The notes under the pieces are model-generated. The model was not told where the DNA came from and did no database searches. It worked only from the letters and a program-made list of their open reading frames with translations. The translations under genes were made by a program, and so were the position numbers. This document shows positions 5,970-13,157 of a stretch of 13,747 nucleotides of DNA, in pieces (the stretch's first letter is position 1; each line of letters opens with the position of its first letter). This DNA is from an archaeon. GTDB lineage: Archaea > Halobacteriota > Syntropharchaeia > Alkanophagales > Methanospirareceae. The stretch covers positions 1 through 13,747 of the forward strand of contig JASEFB010000054.1 in assembly GCA_030019325.1 (NCBI GenBank). The letters run 5' to 3'.

Positions 5970-6812
5970 TTACCTGCTTCGAAGGTAATTCAACACGGAT
6001 TCAAATATCTTTTTACCATCACCGTATGCATTCCCCTTCTCCTTTCCCCGTTCCCTCGATCTCCTTGACCATTCTGAATCCATGAATGCATAAAAAGCCC
6101 GTTCCGGATGCGGCATCAATCCTAATATAGTCCCCTCGGGGTTACATATCCCGGCGATATTATAGAGAGATCCATTAGGATTCCACGGATAGGATGCATA
6201 AGTACCATCAGAATCAACATAGCGAAAGACTATCTGGTCGTTATCCTCCAGAAGTTGTATATACCTCTCTCGCTTTCGCTCGTCAACAAAAAACTTCCCC
6301 TCTGCATGAGCGCACGGCATCTTCATGATGCACCCCTTTTCAATTCCCTGGGTGAACACACAGTTCCCCCTGTTTTCGTGCTTTATAAGTGTCGGACGGC
6401 ATTCAAAGCGAGCGGAATCGTTTGTCGTCAGGGCTGCCTGTTGCATCTCCCTCTCTTCATGTGCACCAAATCCGGGAAGCAACCCCATCTCTACCAACAC
6501 CTGGAAGCCATTGCATATCCCTAAGATGGGGTTCCCATTTTGTATAAAAGCCGCGATCTCCTCTCCCAATGCCCCGTTTATCCTCGCCGCCAGTATCGCC
6601 CCTGCTCGTATGTAATCGCCTGAAGAAAAGCCGCCGGGTATCACTAACAGGTCATAATCCCTTAAATTCCTCCTCTCTCGCTCTTTCACTGCCCCTATCA
6701 ATTGCTTCAGGTGCACAATCTCTGCCGACGCACCCAGACGCCTAAAAGCAAGAAATGTTTCGAGTTCGCAATTTGTCCCCTCTATCCGTAAGATGCAGAT
6801 CGTTGGGTTCAT
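5970..6812 (-). CDS. purQ: Phosphoribosylformylglycinamidine synthase subunit PurQ (glutaminase)
   Basis: A 280-residue class I glutamine amidotransferase that hydrolyses glutamine and passes ammonia to PurL in the fourth step of purine synthesis. Nucleophile Cys100 lies in GICNGFQVL; the triad is completed by His235 and Glu237 in MPHPERAF. The oxyanion-loop region IPGGFSSGDYIRAGA (58-72) and the N-terminal CILRIEGTNCELET are typical of PurQ. It is longer than the ~225-aa bacterial form that works with PurS, mainly through an insert at about 170-215 and a charged insert near the C-terminus (RRSRERGKEKGNAYGDGKK, 250-268). The ATG overlaps the stop of the Nudix gene by 4 bp, so the two genes form an operon. 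PurL and PurS are not in the window. Confidence 0.95.
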   Translation of the reverse strand: MNPTICILRIEGTNCELETFLAFRRLGASAEIVHLKQLIGAVKERERRNLRDYDLLVIPGGFSSGDYIRAGAILAARINGALGEEIAAFIQNGNPILGICNGFQVLVEMGLLPGFGAHEEREMQQAALTTNDSARFECRPTLIKHENRGNCVFTQGIEKGCIMKMPCAHAEGKFFVDERKRERYIQLLEDNDQIVFRYVDSDGTYASYPWNPNGSLYNIAGICNPEGTILGLMPHPERAFYAFMDSEWSRRSRERGKEKGNAYGDGKKIFESVLNYLRSR

Positions 6813-7315
6813 AGAGTCATTAACACCCCAATTATCGTCTTACTATCCTTTATCTCGCCTGTTCTTATCTTTCTCTGTACATCCTCTAATTCCATATACT
6901 GTATTGGCAATTCAGCTTCAGCATCAGAAACTTTCTCCAGTCCCTGTGCTTTAAAGATGTGAATTATCTCGCTACTATAACCAGGAGAAGGGTAATATGA
7001 GGTCAGTTTATCCCAGTGTGAAGCGTTAAAGCCAGTCTCTTCGATTAGCTCCCGCTTGGCACATTCCTCGGGCGACTCCCCTTCTTCCAGTGTACCTGCG
7101 GGTATCTCTAATGTTATACGTTCAATCGCTTTTCGATATTGCTCCACCAGCAATACCCTTTTGTTGATTAATGGAACAATAGCTACCGCACCGGGATGAA
7201 CGACAATCTCACGCATTTTTGTCCTTCCATTAGGCAATGAAACGGTATCAATCCGTAACTGTACAACCCTTCCTTTGTACAGGTGCGTACTCTCAATAGT
7301 CCTCTCTTCCTTCAT
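6809..7315 (-). CDS. ADP-ribose pyrophosphatase-like Nudix hydrolase
   Basis: A 168-residue cytosolic Nudix enzyme. The full Nudix box G-x5-E-x7-REL-I-EE-T-GF runs from Gly74 to Phe96 (GTLEEGESPEECAKREL then IEETGF). The preceding VEQYRKAIERITLEIPAG and the following SYYPSPGYSSEIIHIFKAQG are characteristic of ADP-ribose pyrophosphatases (NudF/YqkG type), which cut ADP-ribose to AMP and ribose 5-phosphate. Ribose 5-phosphate feeds PRPP, so linkage with purQ is metabolically sensible, though this is inference. It overlaps purQ by 4 bp. The ATG at 7315 is followed closely by a predicted transcription start, so the mRNA is probably near leaderless. The substrate could be another nucleoside diphosphate derivative. 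Confidence 0.88.
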   Translation of the reverse strand: MKEERTIESTHLYKGRVVQLRIDTVSLPNGRTKMREIVVHPGAVAIVPLINKRVLLVEQYRKAIERITLEIPAGTLEEGESPEECAKRELIEETGFNASHWDKLTSYYPSPGYSSEIIHIFKAQGLEKVSDAEAELPIQYMELEDVQRKIRTGEIKDSKTIIGVLMTL

Positions 7316-7337
7316 AGGGATATCTTTAAGAGAAGAT

Positions 7338-7350
7338 TACTTAAATTAAT
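7338..7350 (-). promoter_or_regulatory. TATA box of the Nudix-purQ operon
   Basis: On the - strand ATTAATTTAAGTA is centred about 29 nt before the ATG at 7315. It is the only strong AT box in the 130-bp gap behind gatE; the remainder of that gap shows nothing I can name. Confidence 0.45.
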
Positions 7351-7445
7351 GCCTCACCTGCTGCGCAAGGTTGAGCTATTGCAGACTCTGAATTGGAGGG
7401 AGATGTTAGCTTTTCGTCCCACTGACCGTGATAACGAGGGGATTA

Positions 7446-9332
7446 TTACTCAGCCGTTAGAACTTCTTTCACCTTCTTCTCCAAAAGCTCATTTATCACC
7501 TTTCCATCCACTTTTCCCCGTAATTCCTTCATCACCACGCCCATCAACGGTCCCACTGCTCGTGCACCCTTCTCTTGTATAAAATCCTTCTTTGAGCTCA
7601 CGATATCCCCTATGAACTTCTCTACCTCCTCCATATTCATGCTCAACCCGATTTCTTCGATCGCCTTATCAACACTCATCTCAGGCTTGCTCGCCAGGAA
7701 TTTCAAAATATCTGGCACCGCCTCCTTACCAAACGCATTTGCTGAGAGACGCCTGAATATCTCTATGAAATGGTAATCTTCCAGCGGGTCCACATCTATT
7801 CCCTCCTGCATCAGCTCTGCTACGGTATCCGTAACTGTCCTGACCACTAACGTTGCTGGTATATCGTATGAATCCATTATGCGTTCAAAAAGTGAGAAAT
7901 TCATGTCTCGTGCGATTTTATCCGCGAGTTCGTCATTTAAGCCGAATTTTTCCTTATATCGTGATTTCCGGGCTTCAAATGTCTCAGGAAGCTTGCTCTT
8001 TATCTTTTTCAGCCTGTTCTCATCTATTTCTACCGGTGGGACATCGGTTTCGGGGTACATCCGTGCAGCACCGGGTAGAGGTCTCATATAAGCGCTACTA
8101 CCGTTTGGCAACGCTCTTCTCGTTTCTTTTGGTATCTCTCGCAGCGCGTCCTCTGCCCTTCTCAGCACTGCATCCAACGCTATCTCCGCACGCGCTCTCT
8201 CTGCAGCAACGATTACTACGCAATCATTTTCAGTTGCCTCAAAGGTTCTCTTCAGCTGTTCAACCTCTCTCTCACTAATACTATACGCAGGAAGTTCATC
8301 GGTGTGCATCAAGCCCACACCATACTTAGCTGCGAAATCCGCCAATTCGCTGCCAAATCGTCTTCCCAGTTGGATTTCTGTTCCAAGTATACCGGAAAAA
8401 CCACGCAGGCATACCCCAAACACTTTCCCTCTTGCTTTTTGTATTACCCGTGAAGATGAAGCCTCAAATATGCTTGATACATCTTCTATGCGATCCTCGA
8501 CCCTCGCTCCCCTTTTCTTCAGCTCCTCTCTCAGCTCTATAAGCTTTGACTGGCGAATGATTTCGTATTTCACTATTTTTCCAATCATCCTCAAATTTTG
8601 AACGCCCTTTATCTCCACTCGAGCTCCTGCTTCTATTGAGATGTTTATGTCCTGCCTGATTGTTCCTAATCCTCGTTTCACTTTACCCGTGGAGCGTAGT
8701 ATCATGCCGAGTTGTTCAGCTACGTTCCGTGCCTGCTCTGCTGTTCTTATATCCGGAGCAGTGCCTATTTCTACAAGTGGTATGCCCAAACGGTCTAAGG
8801 AATAGACCACTGCATCGCCTTCGGTTTCTATCTTCTGTGCTGCATCTTCCTCCAAACAAAGCACATCCACTCTAACAGGCCCCTCCGCCGTCGAGAGCCA
8901 ACCATCTGTCGCAACTAACGCGGTTCTCTGGAATCCACACGTGTTGGACCCGTCTATAACAATTTTTCGCATTGTGTGAATCTCATTCACCGGGTTCATG
9001 TTCAGAAGAAGCGCTACCTCCAAGGAAATGTCAATAGCTTCCTGGTTCAATTCTCTCGGTGGTTCTTCGTCATTTTCAACCAGACACGTGCTCTCATATC
9101 CTTTATACCGAAACGTCCTGCTGTATTTCGCCTCTTCACGGGCAGCTTCGTCCACTTCGCCCATTTCACTCTTTGATGCTCTCAGATACCGGTTAAAGGA
9201 GAAAGTTGAATCCTTCTTGTCCCTCAGCGTGGTGGGGCATTTGCAGAAGAGTTTGGTCTTCGTGTCTAATTGCTGGTGTATTTCCAAGCCTGCCTTCAGT
9301 CCTATTTTATTGTACTCTATTTCCTTATCCAT
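7446..9332 (-). CDS. gatE: Glutamyl-tRNA(Gln) amidotransferase subunit E
   Basis: A 628-residue tRNA-binding kinase/transamidase subunit of the archaeal GatDE complex, which phosphorylates Glu on mischarged Glu-tRNA(Gln) and amidates it with ammonia from GatD. The N-terminal catalytic cradle is clear: GLKAGLEIHQQLDTKTKLFC (11-30) with the metal-site Cys30/Cys32, then YKGYESTCLVENDEEPP, VEIGTAPDI and GTIRQDINISI. The AspRS-like GAD insertion specific to GatE spans roughly residues 300-410 (LRGFSGILGTEIQLGRRFGS, MHTDELPAYSIS). The tail resembles the YqeY/GatB tRNA-binding domain and ends GPLMGVVMKELRGKVDGKVI. Length is normal for the family. GatD is not adjacent. The presence of GatE is one of the best indications that this is archaeal DNA. 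Confidence 0.96.
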   Translation of the reverse strand: MDKEIEYNKIGLKAGLEIHQQLDTKTKLFCKCPTTLRDKKDSTFSFNRYLRASKSEMGEVDEAAREEAKYSRTFRYKGYESTCLVENDEEPPRELNQEAIDISLEVALLLNMNPVNEIHTMRKIVIDGSNTCGFQRTALVATDGWLSTAEGPVRVDVLCLEEDAAQKIETEGDAVVYSLDRLGIPLVEIGTAPDIRTAEQARNVAEQLGMILRSTGKVKRGLGTIRQDINISIEAGARVEIKGVQNLRMIGKIVKYEIIRQSKLIELREELKKRGARVEDRIEDVSSIFEASSSRVIQKARGKVFGVCLRGFSGILGTEIQLGRRFGSELADFAAKYGVGLMHTDELPAYSISEREVEQLKRTFEATENDCVVIVAAERARAEIALDAVLRRAEDALREIPKETRRALPNGSSAYMRPLPGAARMYPETDVPPVEIDENRLKKIKSKLPETFEARKSRYKEKFGLNDELADKIARDMNFSLFERIMDSYDIPATLVVRTVTDTVAELMQEGIDVDPLEDYHFIEIFRRLSANAFGKEAVPDILKFLASKPEMSVDKAIEEIGLSMNMEEVEKFIGDIVSSKKDFIQEKGARAVGPLMGVVMKELRGKVDGKVINELLEKKVKEVLTAE

Positions 9333-9347
9333 GTCTTTGCTGCGGGG

Positions 9348-9361
9348 TAATAAACAATAAA
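9348..9361 (-). promoter_or_regulatory. Candidate TATA box of gatE
   Basis: On the - strand TTTATTGTTTATTA is centred ~23 nt before the gatE ATG, suggesting a leaderless message. AT-rich alternatives lie 10-20 bp further upstream, so the exact box is uncertain. Confidence 0.35.
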
Positions 9362-9444
9362 CTTCTAATAGGTATTAAAAGAAGAACTGGTTCACTAAAG
9401 ATACTTTACGGTGAGGAAATATTTTTCGTAAACGAATCAATCCA

Positions 9445-9466
9445 TGGTTCCATGCTTATGGAGCCA
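9445..9466. promoter_or_regulatory. Inverted repeat upstream of the RHH gene (candidate operator)
   Basis: TGGTTCCAT and ATGGAGCCA form a 9-bp inverted repeat (one G-T) around the 4-nt spacer GCTT. It ends 7 bp before the TATA-like box of the ribbon-helix-helix gene. Proteins of that fold often bind inverted repeats in their own promoters; binding here is an inference. Confidence 0.35.
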
Positions 9467-9473
9467 CGGGGCA

Positions 9474-9483
9474 TTTAAATAAA
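9474..9483 (+). promoter_or_regulatory. TATA box of the RHH gene
   Basis: TTTAAATAAA is centred about 26 nt before position 9504, so transcription should begin at or just before the GGTGAT Shine-Dalgarno and the two nearby ATG codons. Confidence 0.45.
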
Positions 9484-9517
9484 TACAAAAGATTATAAGA
9501 AAATGGTGATACCAACA

Positions 9518-9682
9518 ATGGTTAAAGTGAATTTAGATATAGAAACGGAATTGCACAAGGCAATAAGAAAAGAGGCGATAGATAAAGGGTTATCAATGAA
9601 GGCGTATCTAATTGAGTTGATTAAGAAGGGTATGGGTATACAAGAAGGGGGGGATATAGAAGAAGGCGAAATCGAAGAATAA
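9518..9682 (+). CDS. Ribbon-helix-helix (Arc/CopG/MetJ-like) small DNA-binding protein
   Basis: A 54-residue protein not matched by a partner toxin. The first ~40 residues fit the RHH fold: short N-terminal beta strand VKVNLDI, helix ETELHKAIRKEAIDKG, turn LS, and second helix MKAYLIELIKKGMG. RHH dimers bind DNA with the paired strands and commonly act as antitoxins or self-repressing regulators. A strongly acidic tail follows (EGGDIEEGEIEE). ATG at 9518 is preceded by GGTGAT (9505-9510) with 7-nt spacing and starts exactly at the fold (MVKVNL). An in-frame ATG at 9503 would add five residues and would suit a leaderless transcript. The next gene begins 222 bp away with its own promoter region, so it stands alone. 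Function as a regulator is inferred from fold only. Confidence 0.75.
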   Translation: MVKVNLDIETELHKAIRKEAIDKGLSMKAYLIELIKKGMGIQEGGDIEEGEIEE

Positions 9683-9809
9683 GGTGTCTCTGAAGTTATC
9701 AAGTCGTGAAAGTTTATCATGCCTAGTATCTGATAGATGTATTAAATGCTTGTTTAATTCCTCCTCTACACTACCACTTTTAGCATCCTTGCACTTGCAT
9801 GGTTTTTTT

Positions 9810-9849
9810 ATTTAGAGCTCTATTTATCTTTCTTTTTTGATTTAGAGCT
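9810..9849 (+). repeat. Direct repeat ATTTAGAGCT x2 in the RHH-DUF255 intergenic gap
   Basis: ATTTAGAGCT occurs at 9810-9819 and 9840-9849, 30 bp apart, i.e. about three helical turns on the same DNA face. The first copy extends into a perfect 10-bp palindrome TAGAGCTCTA (9813-9822). It lies 55-95 bp before the DUF255 start and could be a regulator site; the rest of the 222-bp gap holds T-runs (9803-9809, 9834-9838) that may end the RHH transcript. Confidence 0.35.
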
Positions 9850-9867
9850 GTTAGAAAGCATAGGAAG

Positions 9868-9878
9868 AAATTAATATG
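9868..9878 (+). promoter_or_regulatory. Candidate TATA box of the DUF255 gene
   Basis: AAATTAATATG is centred about 32 nt before ATG 9905; no Shine-Dalgarno is seen, in keeping with a short leader. Confidence 0.35.
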
Positions 9879-9904
9879 GTTTTAGAATAACATTACTTAC
9901 TGTA

Positions 9905-11998
9905 ATGCGTGGGAGTGATAACGCGGGAGGAAGGGTTCCAAATGCTCTCATAAAGGAAAAAAGTCCATATCTCCTCCAGCATGCGTACAACCCGGTAAAT
10001 TGGTACCCGTGGGGAAAAGAGGCGTTGACTCGTGCTAAAGAAGCGGAAAAACCTATCTTTCTCAGCATTGGCTATTCTACCTGCCATTGGTGTCATGTAA
10101 TGGCACGGGAATCCTTTGAAAACCCGGAGACAGCGAAAATCCTTAATGAGAACTTTGTGTGCATCAAAGTCGATCGTGAAGAGCGCCCAGATTTGGACGG
10201 AATCTACATGAAAGCGGTCCAGATGATGGCAGGCACCGGTGGCTGGCCTTTATCGGTCTTCCTTACACCAGACCTGAAGCCGTTCTACGGTGGAACATAC
10301 TTCCCACCAGAACCAAAGCATGGCTTGCCAGCCTTCAACGACCTTCTTCAAACTATCATAACTCTTTGGCGTGATAAGCGCGAGCAGATTGAGCAAAATT
10401 CAGAAGAGATTACACAGCTCGTACGCAGGACGTACCAGTATAAGCCTCGGGTGGGAGGCGAGGAAATCCCAACCGACCTTCTTGATAACGCGTATGAACA
10501 ACTCATCCTCCAATTCGATTCAAGCTATGGGGGATTTGGTGCCGATGTGGCAGCATGGTCAGTGAAAAAACCGAAGTTCCCCATGCCCAGCTATCTATCC
10601 TTCCTCCTTCGGTATTATCATAGAACACAGGAGCGTTTCGCATTAAAAATGGTGACGAAGACCCTTTCTGCAATGGCACAGGGCGGAATCTTCGACCAGC
10701 TGGGCGGGGGGTTTCATTGTTATTCAACCGATATGCGCTGGCTTGTTCCTCACTTTGAAAAGATGCTCTACGATAACGCACTCTTAGCCCGAGTTTACAT
10801 TGAGGCATATCAAGTGACACGTGATCCATTCTTTGCGCAGATAGCGAACCAGACACTGGATTAGGTGCTGCGAGAGATGACCAATCCCAATGGCGGGTTC
10901 TACTCGGCGTTGGACGCAGACAGCGAGGGCATTGAAGGCGCCTTCTATGTATGGGATCCCACGGAGATAAAATCGGTTCTTGGTGAAGAGCAGGGCGAAG
11001 CCCTCTGTCGCTACTACGGAGTAACACCACAAGGGAACTTTGAGGGGAACAAAAGTGTGCTGTATATCGCTCACCCATCCGAGGAGATCGATGAACCGGA
11101 TACTCTCGGTAGAAGTAAAAAGAAACTTCTTGAGGCGAGGAGTAAACGGATACGACCGGTAACCGATGATAAAATTATAACCGGATGGAATGGATTCATG
11201 ATCTCAGCTTTCGCTCTAGGATATCAGGCATTGCATGAGAAGCGCTTTCTTGAAGCAGCGACTTCTGCACTTCACTTCATACTTACCAATCTCAGAAAAG
11301 ACGGCTACTTATTGAGACGCTACCGAGACGGCGAAGCTTCAATTCCCGGAACTCTGGAGGATTACGCCGCTCTTATCGCGGCATTGCTCGACGTATATGA
11401 AGCCAGTTTCGATTCCCAATGGTTACGCGAAGCACTCCACCTGAATGATCGTATGGTAGAGCTGTTCTGGGATAAAACGGAAGGTGGGTTCTTCTTCAAT
11501 CGCCGTAGTGAAACAGAGCTCCCTGCGTCCATAAAGGAGGCCGATGACGGTCCAATTCCATCGGGCAATTCGATCGCAGCGCAGAACCTCCTTCGCCTTG
11601 CTACACTTACCGGTGATGAGGAACTACGAACACGTGCTAAAGATATTTTCCTCACTTTCCGTGCGTCACTGGAACAGAGCCCGTTAGAGCACACACAAAT
11701 GCTTTGTGCGCTCAATTTCTACCTCAGCATTCCTATGCACGTCGTACTGGCAAGTGAAAATAGAGAAGATGCTCAGCCATTTGCAGCCGAGATGAGCCGC
11801 CATTTTCTGCCTCATAAAGTCATTGTTTTCTCAAAGTCGGGCGTTACTGACGATGAACTTCCGGGTCTGATGCCGTTGATCAAAGACAAGGTGGCTATCC
11901 AGGGCAATCCAACCGTGCATATCTGTGAAAACTACACGTGCAAGGCGCCGATTACTGATCTGGAAGATTTGAGACGCGTTCTGTCTCATCGGAAATAG
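9905..11998 (+). CDS. DUF255/YyaL-type thioredoxin-domain protein interrupted by an in-frame TAG
   Basis: A 697-codon reading frame with one TAG at codon 320 (10862-10864) and a terminal TAG at 11996. Upstream and downstream parts share the same frame, so there is no indel. The N-terminal ~140 residues are the DUF255 thioredoxin-like domain: NALIKEKSPYLLQHAYNPVN, WYPWG, then STCHWCHVM with redox Cys60/Cys63, and VDREERPDLD, GTGGWPLSVFLTP, FYGGTYFPP. The rest resembles an alpha/alpha-barrel of the glycosidase/AGE type (GGGFHCYSTD, HFEKMLYDNA, GGFYSALDADSEG, ITGWNGFMI). The total length is normal for the YyaL/spermatogenesis-associated-20 family, whose function is poorly known. Relatives read TLDYVLR where this gene has TLD-TAG-VLR, so the stop sits at a Tyr position, one base from TAC or TAT. 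All other motifs are intact. It is a recent nonsense mutation, a sequencing error, readthrough, or a pyrrolysine codon; I cannot decide. Confidence 0.85.
10862..10864 (+). other. In-frame amber codon at conserved Tyr position
   Basis: GAT-TAG-GTG interrupts the DUF255 gene. Conserved sequence continues without loss on both sides. Without readthrough the product would be a 319-residue protein holding the thioredoxin domain and half of the barrel; the downstream part starts GTG CTG CGA and lacks its own visible Shine-Dalgarno. Confidence 0.9.
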
Positions 11999-12027
11999 GT
12001 AATACCTTGTATTTCTAAACAATCCTC

Positions 12028-13056
12028 TTATTCATCAACTCCAACTCTTCTCGCTCTTTCAAAAGTATTCAATTTTCGTTGTCCAGTGTTAAAACCGAGC
12101 AGTCTTCTCAATACTCCATAATCCCCTTTGTATGTATTGAGATGACTACGTGCAGGCTGATAAAGTGGCCAAAATACGACTGGTAATGAGTTATATTTCA
12201 ATTGTATACCTTCGCTATAATCAGAACCAGACGAAATGACCTTTGTTTTTTTATAAAAGGGAATTTTTGGATTAGATAATATTCTAACTATCGAACTGTC
12301 AATGTTCTGCTCCTGTAATAGTGAAGCAACATTTTCACATCCAAACTTTCCAAAGGAAACCACAATTTCTGGCTGTACGATTTTCATAAGCTCTCTAATA
12401 TGATCCCGACAACACTCCAGATAGCCAAAAAAATGATCCCCCGGATTATTGCTCCCACCAAAACAAAGCATCGAATTCGTCATGAAAACACCGTTCTCTT
12501 CTAAAAAATCATTCACATGGTCCTCATCGTAAGGGCAAGCTAAAAGATTTTTCCAGAAGTTCCTCCAAGTCGGTCCCCATGTATTAATTTGTTTCTGGTA
12601 ATTATCTAAAGGGAAACAATGCTCACTTTTACGTGCATAAAACGGTGGGAAGTGCTTGTAATCGATTCCGATAATCATTAATTTGGTCTTTGCGCTTCTT
12701 CGGAAAAGCATGCAACGATCTAACCATGGGAGTAACCCTATTGCAAATTTTCCAGAATCAAGCTGACCGGTCACTTCATCAAAATTTGAGGACTTTTTGA
12801 AGAGAGTTCTTAAAAACGCATCATCTTGTTCAATCTTGTTGCAATACTTAATAATCTGATCTTCTGTTGACAAATCTGAAAGGGGAATTGGACGTACTAA
12901 AGCATTTATGGGTTTATCATGTCGAGACGGATAAGTCAAAGCGCATTTATTACAATTTGCGATCCTTATGAGAAGCGAGGACAGAACTCCATTACTATCA
13001 AGTAGCTTGTACCCATTAACGATTTGAGAAATCTGTTCCGAAGAATATTTTTTCAT
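12028..13056 (-). CDS. Divergent uracil-DNA glycosylase-superfamily-like protein
   Basis: A 342-residue protein without a confident family. Its order of motifs resembles the UDG superfamily: Cys35-x2-Cys38-Ala-Leu near the N-terminus (as in the 4Fe-4S family-4/5 enzymes), KLMIIGIDYKHFPP (125-138) where family 4 has the GEAPG active-site loop, a strand VFMTNSMLCFGG (190-201), IVQPEIVVSFGKFGCENV (226-243, like the conserved KPKVIVALG segment), and FWPLYQPARSHLN (295-307) where the catalytic HPS motif would lie. The expected His is Gln300 in that reading. Several further Cys (115, 147, 174, 198, 215, 216, 240) could bind metal. An inserted region at ~50-120 is unlike UDGs. ATG 13056 has Shine-Dalgarno GGTGA with 6-nt spacing. 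Coding is clearly AT-richer than the neighbours, hinting at acquisition. It converges on the DUF255 gene with 29 bp between. Confidence 0.6.
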   Translation of the reverse strand: MKKYSSEQISQIVNGYKLLDSNGVLSSLLIRIANCNKCALTYPSRHDKPINALVRPIPLSDLSTEDQIIKYCNKIEQDDAFLRTLFKKSSNFDEVTGQLDSGKFAIGLLPWLDRCMLFRRSAKTKLMIIGIDYKHFPPFYARKSEHCFPLDNYQKQINTWGPTWRNFWKNLLACPYDEDHVNDFLEENGVFMTNSMLCFGGSNNPGDHFFGYLECCRDHIRELMKIVQPEIVVSFGKFGCENVASLLQEQNIDSSIVRILSNPKIPFYKKTKVISSGSDYSEGIQLKYNSLPVVFWPLYQPARSHLNTYKGDYGVLRRLLGFNTGQRKLNTFERARRVGVDE

Positions 13057-13062
13057 AGCAGT

Positions 13063-13067
13063 TCACC
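13063..13067 (-). promoter_or_regulatory. Shine-Dalgarno of the UDG-like gene
   Basis: GGTGA on the - strand, 6 nt before ATG 13056. An AT-rich stretch on the same strand (AATTAATAAT, about 13107-13116) is a possible TATA region. The 101-bp gap to the radical SAM gene holds nothing else I can identify. Confidence 0.5.
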
Positions 13068-13157
13068 ATTCCAGAAAAGAGTCACTATATTCGTTCCATC
13101 CGCTGATTATTAATTCTTTTCTCGTGAACATGTGTTTTTGTAGTGATCATCCTCATT

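Noticed and set aside
7316..7445. Possible small RNA or hairpin between gatE and the Nudix gene
   Set aside because: Only short imperfect stems (GCAA/TTGC) can be drawn; nothing beyond the Nudix promoter is supported.
7853..8278. A 141-codon + strand frame inside gatE
   Set aside because: It is a shadow of the GatE coding sequence with Ser/Leu/Arg-rich composition and no start context.
9503..9720. Toxin-antitoxin operon around the RHH gene
   Set aside because: No second short ORF of toxin size follows or precedes it; the next gene is the DUF255 protein with its own upstream region.
10503..11078. A 191-codon antisense frame over the DUF255 gene
   Set aside because: The sense strand carries conserved DUF255 motifs throughout; the antisense translation is Arg/Ser/Pro-rich shadow sequence.
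9905..11998. Universal reading of TAG as pyrrolysine
   Set aside because: Reading through the final TAG would add a 40-residue unconserved tail antisense to the UDG-like gene; one locus is too little evidence.
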